Shown: one piece after another, positions 36,201 through 51,200 of the stretch
Layout of the letters: the number at the start of each line of letters is the position of its first letter
How positions within the stretch are numbered: the first letter of the stretch is position 1
Assembly: GCA_033032175.1 (NCBI GenBank)
Contig: CM065311.1
Coordinates: 9,355,190 to 9,419,189 of the forward strand
Length of the DNA: 64,000 bases
Direction of reading: 5' to 3'
DNA from: Saturnia japonica
Lineage: Eukaryota > Arthropoda > Insecta > Lepidoptera > Saturniidae
The notes under the pieces: model-generated
What the model was told of the DNA's origin: nothing
The model's database searches: none
The model's input: only the letters and a program-made list of their open reading frames with translations
Program-made: the position numbers and the translations under genes

Positions 36201-39200
36201 TCTGGGCAGTCACTAGTATACCTGAAAAAATATAGGGCATTTCAAAGTCGACAAATTTAGAAAATTTTAAATTCATAGTTTAACAAATAGTCTTAATTCT
36301 AGAAAACTTGGGGTAGTTGTGTCATTATTTTTGACTGAGGTTCTAGAAATGTTATTTAGGGTTACGGTTCCAAAGTTTAAATGAACAAAAATAATAAAAA
36401 TTAACCACAATAACCGAAAAATGGTTACAGTTTGACCAAATTTCTAGGTTTTTCTTAAATGCCTATAATTTCCAAACTGCATGGGATAGATTTTTTTTTC
36501 TCAGGATGGTTATAATCAATCCTATCACCCGGTTTCAGCTTGACGTTGAGTTCTGGGACACCTGTATAATATGGTCCCGCAAACAAATCTTTCGTTTTTA
36601 CTAAAAAAACACAGCCATTTGCTAGAATTCCTATTGAATTTTAATTATTAGTGTAACTATTTACAACAAAACTCTGCATTAATGTTTTTCAAAATTTGAA
36701 ACTAAAAAAATTATAATTTAATACTATCGTCACATATAGGATCGCTGGCCATTACAACTTAGCGACAGACGAGTCGATTTATTTGATTCGAGTAATTCGA
36801 GTCAAATCCTAAACAAGTCAAATTGGGTTCAGTTTTTAACAACTCGAATCAACTCAGTCGGTTTTGCATTGAAAATTGACGCGAGTTTGTCGGAGATAGT
36901 AGTTGTGCTAGCGATGTGATGACTTGGATTTTTTTAACTCGAGCTACTCTAACTGTGAAAGGCGTATATAATAGTGTATATAATGAGGCGTCTTTCTGCA
37001 CAAAAGCAGTACAAGTTACAACATATATTTAGTCTTCTTAATTTAGAACCACTTACACAACAGTGCTGTTTCCAGTTGTACTGCCTGCTTTTCCTGTACC
37101 AAACCATCTCTTTGTAGCTGACAATAAAGATCTACTCACACCTTTCCTATTAGCAACCTACAAGAAAAATTTTTTTTCATAGAATGCAAGAAATTTTGAG
37201 TTTTGTATGCTGATAAAAAATGTGATAAAAGGTCTTACGAATATTATCATTATAATATCCATCTAATACTATTAGGTCCTTACAAATGAAATTGGTGTTT
37301 TGTTGAACTGGCCATTTTGATCTCATATATTTGGCGTTTGGTTAGGAATTCCAAATTCAAACTTAGGCTTGTCTATTTGTGTTTCCAATTTAGTAATTCA
37401 TTTGTTTTCGCACCATTTGATTTTTCTTTGACATCGTTCTTTTCCCAAAATTGAAAAATTAAAATATCACGTTATTTACGAATATGAGTTCCACTGTGGC
37501 ATCAGCGCTGTAGAAACAGCTCGAAGGATTAATGCCTAGTTGATAATGATTAATTAAAGATAATCGTGGAAGCGGATCCATCGCAAAACCAGGTCAGAGT
37601 TAGCGGCAGGTTTCGGTGTCAGTAATAAAACAATTTTAATTCACTTAAACAAGCTGGAGAAGTGAAAAAGCTCGAGAAATGCTGGTCAATCTCTCTAGCC
37701 CACTGCTGCATCAGGACAACGCTAGATCCCAAACTTCACGACAAACGGTCGCTAAATTAGAGGAACTGCGGTTGGAATATCTGCGACACCCACCATACTC
37801 CCCGGACCTGGCTCCAACAGATTACCATTTCGACAAATTCTTGCAAGATAAATATTTCATTCCGATGAGGCAGTTCAAACCGCCTTCAAAGATTTTATTG
37901 ATTCTCGCACCCACATTTTTTTTAGCAGTGGAATCAATGAACTACCTATAAAAAGGCGAAAGTTCATAGATAATAATGGTATATACTTCGATTGATTATA
38001 TGTATGATATCATAATATTTTTTCGTTTTACTTTTTCCATAAAAAACGCTAATTTCATATGTACGGACCTAATACTAACTTAGCAATTCTTGTATATATT
38101 ACATAAATAATTGATATTATTTGAATGAAATTTTGTATTTATATAGATAATGTTTTAAATTCCAAATTTAAACTTATTTATGTTTTTCTTTTCTTTTTTT
38201 CTTTAGAATGATAGCAAGCAAAGCTCGGTCGCCCAGGTATTATATACTATTATCTAAAATTCTTTTCATATATTTATGTGTATTATATTTTATCAGTTTT
38301 AATTTAAAACCTATTTGACGATTTTTTTTTTTCAATGTGCCTCTTATTTCCAGTACCTATAATATATTCAATAAAAGAAATTACGCCTAGTGAAGCTAGA
38401 TATAAATAATACAAATTATTTAACTCACCACTTCGGAGAGTTGTGATATTTGTTTTTCTAAATAAGGCAACAGCGCTTTTAATGCGTAATCATGCAAAAA
38501 TTGTTTTATTGCTTCTATATCACTTGAATTCAAAGCAGCTCCGTGAACTTCCGTTAACAAATCAATACCTTTTGCACTTACACTAACACTTTCTACACTT
38601 CCAGAAAAAGAATGAGTCTGTAAAATATAACATTATTATATCCAATATGTAATATTTTCTACATTAATAAATCCATAGTTTTATCTGTACATGTATTTTT
38701 CTCTACAAAATATCAATGCTTCATTTGCTAAATCAACTAACTTTGCTATCTGAATTTTATAAAATTTGACACTATTGAGTCCAAACTGTATTTACTATAT
38801 GTAAATTTCTCTGATAATGTAACACAGACTGCATCGTTTACTTGAATTTATAAGTTAACAGACAAAAATTCAATAAATATATATTAGTAGATTACACAAC
38901 AAGTGAAAAAAGGGAATTTAATTCGAGGGACTGAGTTGGATCCCGAGAGCAGCGAAGGATTTTAGGGTAGAATCCCGAGTGTAGCGAGGTAAATGAAGTA
39001 GTATAGTATATTATGAAAATTAATTTACTCTGTCTCCTTACCTGCAAGCTATTAGCGTTGTCATAAATATCATTCTCTGAACTTGTTAAAGGATGAATAT
39101 TATCTTGTATAGTATTGGATATTATATTGTCTTCACCTGATATAACAATAAAGTATAAACTTACTAAATAATAAAGTAATAAAATTACAATATGCAATAT

Positions 39201-42200
39201 AATATGTAATATTTAAATATGTTAGTGAGGGGAACTCTGGAACTATAAGAGATAGAGAAATATTTTCTACAGAACCATGATATCGATTTTAAAGTCAGGA
39301 AAAATTGCATTCATAAATTTTCAAAAAAACTTATACGCGAGACGGGAGTCGAACCATATCATTTTTTTTTTAAATAACGTGTTTTTATTACAATAGGTTG
39401 TAAGAAATAGAATAAAATATTTTTTTTTTTAAAAGACTAAATTAACACATAAATAATTATGTTGACGACAGTAATTGATAATTGTATTATGTAATTAAGA
39501 ATGTGTGTGGTACCAGGCAGAAGATATTATATACTCAATATATCAGAATTTATAAATCAATTCCAGTTATACCAATATAAAATTAACAGGACCGATCAAA
39601 TTACCGGCTGGTGCGCAAACCCTTTATATAAATTAAGAATATTCACTACCCGTAAGGGGCCATCCATAAATTACGTCACACGAATTTCATGATTTATTGA
39701 CCCCTCCCCCCATACCTAGTGTGATGTCACATATTTTGCATTTTTATAATTAGACATTTATGAAATTAAAACAGCAGTGTTCGGAAATTATTTTAATTTC
39801 CATTAAAATTATTTTTCAATAAAATCGACATCAAATCAAACAAAGGTATAAAAATTAACAAAACATTAAAAAAAACACTTTAATGAAAGATAAAAACTTA
39901 ATCCATAACATAACTTATTTTTCTTAAACTATAAAGGTAATAAGTTTCAAATAATCGCGTTTCAAATTTCGAGATACAGAAGTCCAATTTAATTTTTTCT
40001 CTGATTATTTTGACTAGAGGGTTGAGATTTAGTGCATCGGAGGTTTTTGGGGCTTGAATGGAAGGGAACACATTCTTTTGAGTTTGGGAGGTTTTCGACT
40101 TAAAGAAGTTCTAATGTACTTTGATATAAAATATTATATTTTGAAAAAAATGTGATTTCACAAAATTTGGGACTCCTCCCCAACCCTTGTCACACAATGT
40201 CATACTTCATCGACCCCCTCCCGCCCCCTAAACTTGTGACATAATTTATGGATGGCTCCTTATCAGAAAATAATTCTAAACAATTTCTCCTACGCGATAT
40301 AAACCTTTTAAAGGCTCTTATAAATGCGTCAGTACTTAAATCAACTGCGAATTCGATATATACTGTCCTTGTAAGCAAACAAGTAAATAGACAAATATAT
40401 GCCTTGTCCTGGCGCGCACCACGATATCTACTTATTAATATAGAAATTGGGCCTGCATAATCGATCCCTGTTTTCAGGAAAGACTAAGCTTCATTATCGC
40501 GAAATGATGGCAGAGCGGAAATATATGGATATGTAGGTTTGGGCGAAACCTTAAAACAAGCATTACAAGCTTGAAAGCGTTTTCTGACTACTGTTCTGTC
40601 AGAGATAATCCAATAGTTTAAGCGTAATAGCGAGAGGTAATTGTTGCGGCCCTGCGTGTAAATATTTTTATGGTAATAATCTATAACGAGATTTATGATA
40701 TGATAGCGTTTAGGTAGCAAAATAGGATGTTTTTCTTCAAATTGTAGGCTACTATTCTGTAACCTGCCGCCAACCCTAATTAAGCCATCACTGCCTAAAA
40801 AGGGCGACAGAGGTCTTAATGATTATGAAAGCGGACGATTATCTTTTACCAAACTCATTTCTATGGTAAAATAAGCTTGTTGAACGCTGCGTAAAAGGTA
40901 TAGCTCAGCTAACTTTAAGTAGTTTACCATCACCGAATTAGTGGTATGCGCCGAGGCAGTTCAGTTTTGAATTACAAAGCGATAACGAGCGATAAAAGGA
41001 AGCGAAACCACAGTGTAATAAATAACAGTGTTGTGAGTTCGTGTAATTTGTTACTGTGTGGAATTCAAATAAATCTTCTTCACGTCAATCATCGGCATTT
41101 TTAATGCCCAGGGGTGTAACAATATTTTGGTTTCAGAGTTCCCCTCACTGACGCATTTAAATGGTACACCCCGATAGGTCTAGTAGAAAATACCTATTCG
41201 TGAAGAAAACTTCATATCGGCGACAAAAATATTCGTAAATGATTATTACCTTAATGAATAAATTTTTAATTTTCGGTTTTCATTTCAGACAGTTAAACTG
41301 TCACAATGTGACATGCCGTCTGTCACATTCTTTCGCCTTTTGTATTTACCAGCAGCTGGTAAATAAAATAAATGTGCACATACCAACCTACAATTATCGC
41401 TGTTGATTGTGGTTCTGCTGGTGTAGTCGCTAGATTTGTAAGAGATGATGATTTATCACTCTAAAACAAAATAATGTTTAAATTAGATCAGTTTGATTTA
41501 TACTCTAATTACATTAAGTAGTTAAGGTGCTCAGAGGAAGAAGATCCAATCCAGATTATTAGTTCTTAAAAGTAATATTTTTTTTTTTGCTATAAAAAAT
41601 ACATAAATGTATTTTGTCACTAATTTAAATCATTTTTAATATAAAATTTATCATATTAGAAAATATTTACCAATACATATTGTAAAGTAAAGTCGCTATC
41701 GGCGCGGCATCTGTCTGTATGTCCTCATATTTCTTTTAAGCCACGCAACGAATTTTTATACAGTTTTCACTGACATTTTAATATTTTTTACGGAAATCAT
41801 ACTTTATTTTGTATCGATTTTCTATTTGGTTGTTTATAAAAATGAAACTATAAACTTCTCTTAGCTAAACTCATTGTCTGAGTCATTACTGTGGACCCAA
41901 TTTTAACAATTAATAACAAGTCCCCGGTTCTTTTTTTTTAGATCCGACTACACTGTTAGCTTTACGGGCCCTGAAGCCGCTGTGGCTTGTACAGCATCAC
42001 CGAACTTGGGGGCGAGCGCAGAGGGCACTGAGCCGCGAAAGTTTTGAACGACTCGAACGAAGGTGCCAGAGTGGCCTAGCTTCAGCTCGCGCGGTCGTCG
42101 CGCATGCGAATAGGTCGCGATCTGGCTAATTCCCTACTCCTAGAAATACGAGCTAACTAATATATACGCATAGACATGTTCCCTTCCTTCTGAGAGGTAG

Positions 42201-45200
42201 GCAGTGAGGTCCGCGACATATGTAGCAGCTGCTTTAATCAACGGATTCATGTGATTCGACGCGGTGTCGAAATACGAACGAGAGAGATGTTTGGCGTAGG
42301 CATGAATTGAAGGAAGATCCATATCTCTATGGAGATCTTCACTTCGAATATACCTAGGGGCCCCGGTGAGACAATAGAGAAACCTATTCTGTATTGTTTG
42401 TAACCGTTTAAAGTTCGATTCGGACATATGTGCGAACGTTGCGCAACTATACGTCATAAACGGACGGATGCACATCTTGTAGAGCGTAAGCTATGTCTCG
42501 TGGACATTTTGCTTACCGAACATAGCATAGGACGCAAACGGCTCAGGACCCAAGCGGCCCTGTTCCTAACTATACGGATGTGGGGTCTAAAGGAGAGCCT
42601 ACTATCTTGGGTTACGCCTAGATATTTGGTCTCCTTTACTCAGGGGATCGGATTACCGAGGAGTTCAAGAGGTTTGAGCCTCCTCGGTAACCGTGAGGAA
42701 TCTGCGTCGAAAAGCATCGCGGCGCTCTTCGAGGGATTAACGGCTATTCGCCAATCGTTAAACCACTCCCCGAGAGTGGTCACGGTGCGTTGGACTCTGT
42801 TTGAGGTGGAATCTGTTCCTTCTAGAGGCATATATGACTGTATTGTCAGCGTATAGCCCTACCTTGACCTCAGGGAGTCTAGGTAGGTCACCGACGTACA
42901 GGTTGAAAAGGCTAGGATCCAGGATAGAACCTTGGGGGACGCTTGAGCGTATAGGGTGGGGCGTGGATAATTCACCTTCCACTCTGTAGCGGAAGGTGCA
43001 GTCTGTTAGATAATCGCGAATTATTTTAGTTAATCTATCGGGGATTTCACGACAGTACTACTTATAGACCAATCCTTCGTGCCAGACCGTATCAAAGGCC
43101 TTGGCAACGTCGAAAAAGACTGCAAGTGTACGGCGGGGTTTATATAATTCGGCAAAGTTAAACGTAATGTGCTCCGTGAGGCGGTGCACTTGATGAGTGC
43201 AAGAATGTCTTGCACGAAAACCGAACTGCTCAGGCGGATAGAGGTTTTTCTCCTCTATTACGGACTTGAGGCGGTTCAGAAGGAGCCACTCGTAAATTTT
43301 CCCTAACGTATTTAGAAGACTGACAAGTCCCCGGCCAGCATTGTTCTCGTAATACAAACTCAAACATCTGTTTACTTTGCGGCCGAAGGATACAACAAGT
43401 GTAGAGAGGTGCGTTTATTTAATTTTATATTATAGATTTTAACGCGGTGAGGCGGGAAGCGAGGAAAGTATAACTACTACTGTTCAAGTGAGACAGATTT
43501 ATTTGGTAGACAGAGAGAGATACAATTTCGATGCGCAGTACTAAACCGGTGTATCTCAACGTAGGTGGAAGTACACAAGCACAGTACTGAATAACTAATA
43601 CAACGACGACACTAAAACGTCTCAACAAGGGTGAAAGCGCATAGCGTGCGTGGTACTAGGCCCTAGCAGGTATCCTAAGAATGCTCGATCACTTTTGGCA
43701 CAGTTGCTCAGGTCACTATTTTATGTCGACATAACGATAGCGCCATCTAATCTACTAGTAGCGCCATCTCTTGGTGACTAGACGATAATTTAATCTTTAC
43801 GAGATGCAGAAAACGCATAGTGACATCTAGTGATGAATATTAAATGTTGGTGGCGTTACAAGATATATTATTTTTAATGGTAATAAAAAATTAACATTAA
43901 ACATTCATTGTTAGTTTTTTAAATGATTGGAGTTTTTGTATGCAAGTCTAGCAAATATTCTCTTACCCTAGTTTTAGCTTAGATTTACCTTAGATTTACC
44001 TTAGATTTACAAAATAATAATAATTCATAAAGAACACATCGATATAAGTATTATTATTTATTTATTTACCATACTAAGAGATTTACACAAGAGTTGTTGA
44101 AATTAATGCCACATAAACCTTTAAGGTTTGTGTGTGACACCTAACAATACGTTATCGGATATACAGGATATAAAAAAACAGATACATCGTTGAATTGATG
44201 AATGTGCGCAAATTTCGGAGTTACCCCCAACCCCACGGGTTCCCCCCTGCCAGCAAAACAATTTTTAGCAAAAGGCCGCTTGCCGGTTGAAAGGCGTTAA
44301 AACAGCTGTATTTGATAGAGATGGATAAAATATATAGGTACATCAATTTATCGATATTTTCTCATAAAATTATTGATATATACAACGTCATTATTTTTAA
44401 CAATGACATATCGATATTTATGTTACTGTGTCGATTTATTAATTGTATAGATACCAATATTTATTTTTACCATAATTATATTTTCTGTCCACTTTTAGTG
44501 ACAAAATACTGAAATTTAAAATCTAAAAAAATTATATTTGATAACTAAATGTTTATGACCAATATAAATCATCGATATAAGTAATTCTCGAAACAAAATA
44601 TCGTTCATCCCGATTCGAATAGCATCAACTTTGTGCTTTGGAAATAACAACGGTAATACATAGCGACATCTAACGTCGAGAAACGGTACTCTAAGACTGT
44701 AGTACTGGAGTATCGAATAAAAAAGTCTATAAAGTGATTATGTCCAAAATAAAATTAAGGGCAATCAATTTGAATTATTTATGTAACTTGCAGTACAATG
44801 TTCGGAAAAAGGAGGACATAAGTTTTCGAAAGTCAAAACTCTCAAGGTGGTGGTTAGTAGTTCTGTGGTAGCGATTTTTTTTAAGTTTATTGATTTTTTT
44901 CCTTTGCATGCTTGGTATAATATAGTCGATGATTAACCTTGATGCCATATTTCAAGTTTCTGTGTTACCTAGAAGTGGTCTAGGTTTTTGATGAGTTACT
45001 TTTCAGACCTTAATAACTCAATGACTATTCGTGTCTATATCTTATTCGTAAAATTTGAGATTCTAGGTGTTCAACGTGGGTGTTAAACGTTTAACATTTG
45101 TAGTTCTAATAGCTTTTGACATAAGGAGGGGCCGAAAGGAGCTCGAAAAGGTTCGTTTAAATATACACACTAGCCGGTGTCGCCCTTTTGGAACTTGGCC

Positions 45201-48200
45201 GTTTGACTAGAATTTAGACACTGGATAGAGAAAATAAAAAATGATGCGTTTTCAAAATTATCTTTCGGTGAAAAAAACAAACAAGTGATCGTGAAAGATT
45301 GTTTTACACCGGATTTAAAATTAATACAAAATAAAGTTGAAGACTAGGTTTCTAATATTTAATGTTATTATATATATTATTTTATTTCATTTTGAGAACA
45401 TTAAACAAACGCACCGATAGGCATTGACTTATATATAACCTGAATTACCAATTTTAAATCAATGCTAAAAGGCCATTTCGAATATCTGTAAATTGATATG
45501 TCTATTAAATCAGTAAATGTATGGCCTATAGATATTTGAGTGACAATTACGGTAACTGAAGTACCTACATAATTATTTAATCGACAAGACGATGAACCAA
45601 AACCAAAATGTATTATTTTTGGTAACTCAATATATTATAGCTTTTAAAATTTTTGCGTACCCTGTTTAAAAACTCTAGAGCTCGCCGATGCTACCTAATT
45701 ATTTTTGTGAATGTAGCTGAACAATTACGGAACCCTCGGTGCGCGAGTCCGTTGGCCGGTTTTTTCTTGTTTTTTGTATAATAGAGAAAATTTAATGTTT
45801 TGTAATCGAGTTGTCAAAAAATGTTTTTCGGGCGCTTAGTACATGACTTACGCTGGCTAAACCTTATGACATACATCAAAATAAAGTTCTAAGGAATTGT
45901 AGTACTTAAAAAGGCCTAGAGAAAAGTCCACCATGGTATAAACGTCTATCTCCTAAGTGGGAGGCCACACTTGCGCTACGCGTCTTGCGGACGAACGGAA
46001 AAAGCAATGATACGAGAAGAACTCGGGGCGCCACATTACGCGGCCCGGTGTCCTCCAAAACCTCGAAGCCAAGAACTTTTCGAAATTGAAACCATGGCTG
46101 TTAATGATACTGCTGGACAGCTTCAAACCCAAAACGTTGTTGATACTGAATCCAGGGATGCTACTGATACTATTGTACAGCCTCAGAGTAATGTAGTCAA
46201 TGAAGTTAGCAATGATCAGCCAAATGAAGAAGTAAAAAGAGGTTAAGAAGAGAATCGGCATGGAAAGTTAATATTTGTAAAGCCCTGAGGAATTTTGGTA
46301 AGGCCAACCAATCTTTATCAAAAAACAACAAATGGTTTCTGAAAGGAAAGTTCGCCCGGCTTGCGGTGAAAGATGCAGACAACGTTGTAGTTTGAAGATT
46401 AGCGAAGAAACAAGACAAAATATCTTTGATCGATATTGGAGCCTAGCAGATCTACAGAGGCAGAGGGAGTATATAATCAGACATACTCAAGAAATCAAAC
46501 CAAAGTACAGGTATTCTTGCACACAGGAGTATAGAAATCTTAATAGAGCATTTCATTTCGAAGTGGCTGGCAATAAAATCCGAGTGTGTAAGGCCTTTTT
46601 TAAGGCTACACTTGACGTGAGTAACACATGTATTACTACTGCACTTCGTAAAAAAAAAAATACTGGAATTGTAGCCAACGATTTTAGAGGCAAACACGGT
46701 AATCAACCAAAAGTTGATGAGGTAATTAAAGAAAGTGTTGTAGAGTTCATTAACAGCGTCCCTAGGATTGAGTCTCGTTACTTGAGGGCACAAACATCAA
46801 GGGAATTTATTTGCAGTGACAAATCTCTTGCCGACATATATCGCGATTACAAAGAAGCCCGTGAACTCAATCAGTTACCTTTCGCCACGAAGTCAAATCT
46901 TTAACAGAATATTCAATACAGAATTTAATATTGCTTTTTACATTCCAAAAAAAGATCTTTGTGAGGGCTTTAAAAATGCCAATGAAGAAGAAAAAAGTAA
47001 TTTAAAAGAGAATAACGAACAGGATCTTTTAAAAAAAAATTTAGCTAGGGACCACAAAGAAAAAGACAAGAACAGAAATGACGGAGTAATCGTAGCTGTA
47101 TATGATTTACAAGCAGTTATACAAGTCCCAAAGGGTCAAGTTTCACTGTTATTCTATAAATCTCCAATTAATTGTTTAAATTTTACAATAAGTGATCTGA
47201 GGGCAAAAAATGTAATTTGTAATTTTTGGGACTAGACAGAAGGTAAAAGGGGTGCTGTGGAAATAGGCTCCTGTGTACTGCAGTACATTGACAATTTATT
47301 ACAAAAACATCAAGATAAAGATATTGAGATTATTTTCTATTCTGATAATTGTTGTGGACAGCAAAAAAATAAATATTTACTATCTGTTTATGCTTATGCT
47401 GTTGTCACTAAAAAAGTAAAATTAATAACGCATAAATTCCTAATACGCGGCCATTCTCAAAATGAGGGAGACAATGTTCACAGCGTAATAGAGAAACAAA
47501 TTAAAAGGCACATAAAATCTGACCCAATATATACCCCGCAACAGTATTGTACTTTGATTCGAATGGCAAAAAAAAACCGGCAGTCCTTATCGAGTAGAAG
47601 AGATGACATATGAAAATTTTTACGACACTAAAATATTGCAAGAAGACCGGGGAACCAATTTAAATTTAGATGAAGATCGTAACCAAGTTAAATGGCGCGA
47701 TATAAAGGTCCTAAGAGTGGAAAAAGAGAATCCAGGAGCATTCTTTTACAAAACCTCATTTTCAGATGAAAACTATAAAAAGGTGTCTGTACGCAAACGT
47801 CGAACTAAAGATGATCAAATAGTTTTTACGGGGCTTAAACAAGCTTACACTAAAAAAATACCTCTCTCTGAAGCAAAGATAAATGACATTAAGGATCTTG
47901 TAACAAAACACGCTATCCCACAACTTTATGTAGATTCTTATTTTGAAAACGTAATTGGTGATAATATCTGATTGCTTTTGAAAATTTTGTACATACTTAT
48001 TATTGAAAAAAAAACTAATGATCCTTTTGCGTAGGTAAAGCCTTTCTATAACTAAGAATTTATAATTTTTTTATTTATAATATTAATTTTTTCTGTTATT
48101 TAGTTTTATAATAGACCAATGTTTTGTTTTGAGTAGGAAAAGTGATAATCTCCTGTTTTTAATTGTTGATCTCAAAGGTGCCATACCAAACGATGCCTAT

Positions 48201-51200
48201 TAGTATTGTAAGAAGTTTGTACAAGAATCTAATTCTTATTACCATTTAATAATTTTTAAGATGTTTCTATTTTTAATTAATATTAGGCTAAAATTCTTAA
48301 AATTTACTTTTTATGATTTTGAAACTGATTTTTGTGATTTATTATTAGCATTGAATAACAAGAAAGTTTTATTTTTTATTTATTTGTTTAAGATTAAATT
48401 ATTTTTTGATTATTAGAGAAAAATACTTCAATTCTTTGGTCTCTTTTAACTTTGGAGATTCTTTTTTTCATCAATAGTAACTGTACAATAATGTACAACT
48501 TTTAGTGTGTGGTTTTTATTAATGTTTCATTATTAATTTATGTTATACCACTCGTTTAGAACACTTTTGTTTGAATAACTATTTATATAATTTTTGTACT
48601 AATATAAGTACAAGGTGTCCAGAAAGGGTATCGGGTATTTGTAAGTACAATGAAACAAAAATTATTTGTATGCAATAAAAAAGTTTATTGTTTATTATTA
48701 GCATATGAATTGGAGAATTATTTGGAAAAGTTGATGTTATCCAAATGATGACCGTTACGTTGCTGGCACTCTTCTAAACGGAAACGAAGATTGGCGATAA
48801 CACGTTGACACATAGCTATCGATATTGCTGCCATTTCTGACCTGATGTTTTGCTTTAACTGGGTTAGATTCGTCGGATTGTTTTGATAAACCTTACTTTT
48901 AAGGTATCCCCATGCAAAATAGTCAAGCGGGTAAGGTCGGGGCTTCTGGGAGCCAGTTGATGTTACCCCTTCTCGAAATGACTTTATTAGGGAATAATTC
49001 GTTAACAACTTCCATTGAGTCATTTGAGGTATGGCAAGTGGCCCCATCTTGCTGGAACACGTTTTTGAGTTGAAACCTGCAAAACTCTGCAACTCTGGGA
49101 CCAAAAAATTTCGCAACATATCGCAATAACGGTCACTATTCACATTAATTGCTCGGCCTCGTTGATCTTCATGAAAATAAGGACCAATTATGCCTTTAGC
49201 AGACATAGCGGCCCAAACAACGACCTTTGGGCTATGCAGGGGTCGTTCATGCTTTCGTCTCGGATTCTCCACTGCCCAGTACCGACAATTCTGCTTATTA
49301 ACATGACCATTCAGGTGAAAATTTGCTTCGTCATGAACAGTATGTTGTTAAAGTTGTTAAATCGCTGCAGCATTTCGTTCGCAAAATTCAGTCGATTAGC
49401 ATAGTCCGTATCCTTCCATTCTTGAACCAATTGAATTTTATAGGTTTTTAGATGTAAGTCTTTCTTTAAAATCGAATGTAAAGACGATTTTTTGATGTTC
49501 AACGCTTGGCTTCGCTTTCGGATGGATAAAGACGGATTTTGACGAACCGACGCCTCAACTTCTTCAATTGTTTCTTCATCGCGAACTGAACGAGGACGAC
49601 CAGAATTTTGAATTTTAACTGTCGCACCTGTATTTTCGAACATCCTGATCCATTTCCTAATGCTATCGTTACTTGGCGTGTGGCGTGTACGATATTCCGC
49701 ACGATAGAGACGTTGAGCAGTCACTATTGAATCACCATTACGATAATACGCTCGTACGCAAAATGCGCGATGCGTCCCCGAGTACTGTTCCCATCGTGAC
49801 TAAAACTCCACAAAATGGCGGACGCCATGAACCCCTCCCCGCACCCTTTAGACGCCCCGTTTCGAATATGGCGCGAAAACAAATACCCGGATACTCTTTC
49901 TGGACACCTCGTACAACTCAAAATGATTCAATAAAACTGTTTCAAGTCTAAATAGTGTTTATTTTTTATACATAGTCATCACCCTAAAGTGTAATAACTC
50001 AAAAAACAGCGATTTCGATAAGAATCAAATTAAATTATATAACTTTCCTAACAAAAAATGCAGATACATACACGTCTTTTTCGTCTCCTGAAAAATTACC
50101 TTTTTTGAGTTGTCTCAGTTTAGATCTAGGTGTGCGATATGATCACAGAGACTTTTATTAGTGAAATAATGTCTCGACCTGCAATCTGGTGCAGTAAGAA
50201 TGAATATTATAAGAATAAATATTTATTAATAAAGAAAGTGGGATGAAATAAAACTCTTCAAAATAGGAGCTATAATTAAAAGTATCTGAAGAGAACTTTG
50301 TATATTGCCAAAACTATTGTGGGTATTGACGTATTTCACTATACAGTCTATACAGTCTAAACACGAAAGTGCCAATTGACGAAAACTAATGTTTAGCTGA
50401 TAGCCCGTGCAGATAATAAGAGATATCCAAGGCATAATAGAGCGCCAAACACAGCGTCTTTACGCCTCCTGCTCCCTCAAGTCGCCGCAGTCGCTCTAGT
50501 GTGGCCTTCACCTAAGGCTAACTTACAGTAACTATTTTTATCTTCAACGTAATTAAATATATTAGGTTATTTGCGAATTTATTATCTTCAGTATTAATCT
50601 TTATCCAGATAAAAATGTTAGTTAACTTGGTCATTTAATATAGATTAAAATTGTCCTTTACATGTTTCCGTTTAAATGAATACCGTAGAAGATATCAGGA
50701 ATTCTAAATTACGCGCAATCTAAGTAATCAGTTGCAACGAAACGGTTGGCCGGCACTCCGCATCTATGATGAATTGTGCTTCGCGAACTAAGCGCACTTT
50801 TCGTAACTATGAAGTTATGAACTATCAATACTAAAGCGATAAACTCTTAAATCATGCTTTTTTAAATATAAAATACACCACTTTGTAAATTGCACCCGTA
50901 AGAAGCTGGGGCGGGTCGCTAGTCTTATATGAATAAGAAAACAAAAAAGTGGGTGGGCCAGTATTCTAGACAGTTTCATAATTGTACACTAAGTTTAAAT
51001 TAGGAGAGATTTAGTCATTCAAGATTCGGTATCAAGTATAAATATATTTATTATATTTAAAAAAAAATTGTATTCACTTACATATGATTCTGATGGTCTT
51101 TTAACGAACTGACTCCACAAATCCATCGACACATTTGGATCCAAAGTACTCTTAGAATTGATAGAAAGCATAAAACAGCTGCTGGCTCCAAAATTCTGTT

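Noticed and set aside
40940..41122. 5' LTR of the BEL fragment at 40263-40930
   Set aside because: Its polyadenylation signal and TG/CA orientation fit the plus strand, opposite to the BEL pol, so it is not this element's LTR.
42428..42989. Plus-strand open frames of 62-142 residues
   Set aside because: They are antisense to the Jockey copy 3 reverse transcriptase.
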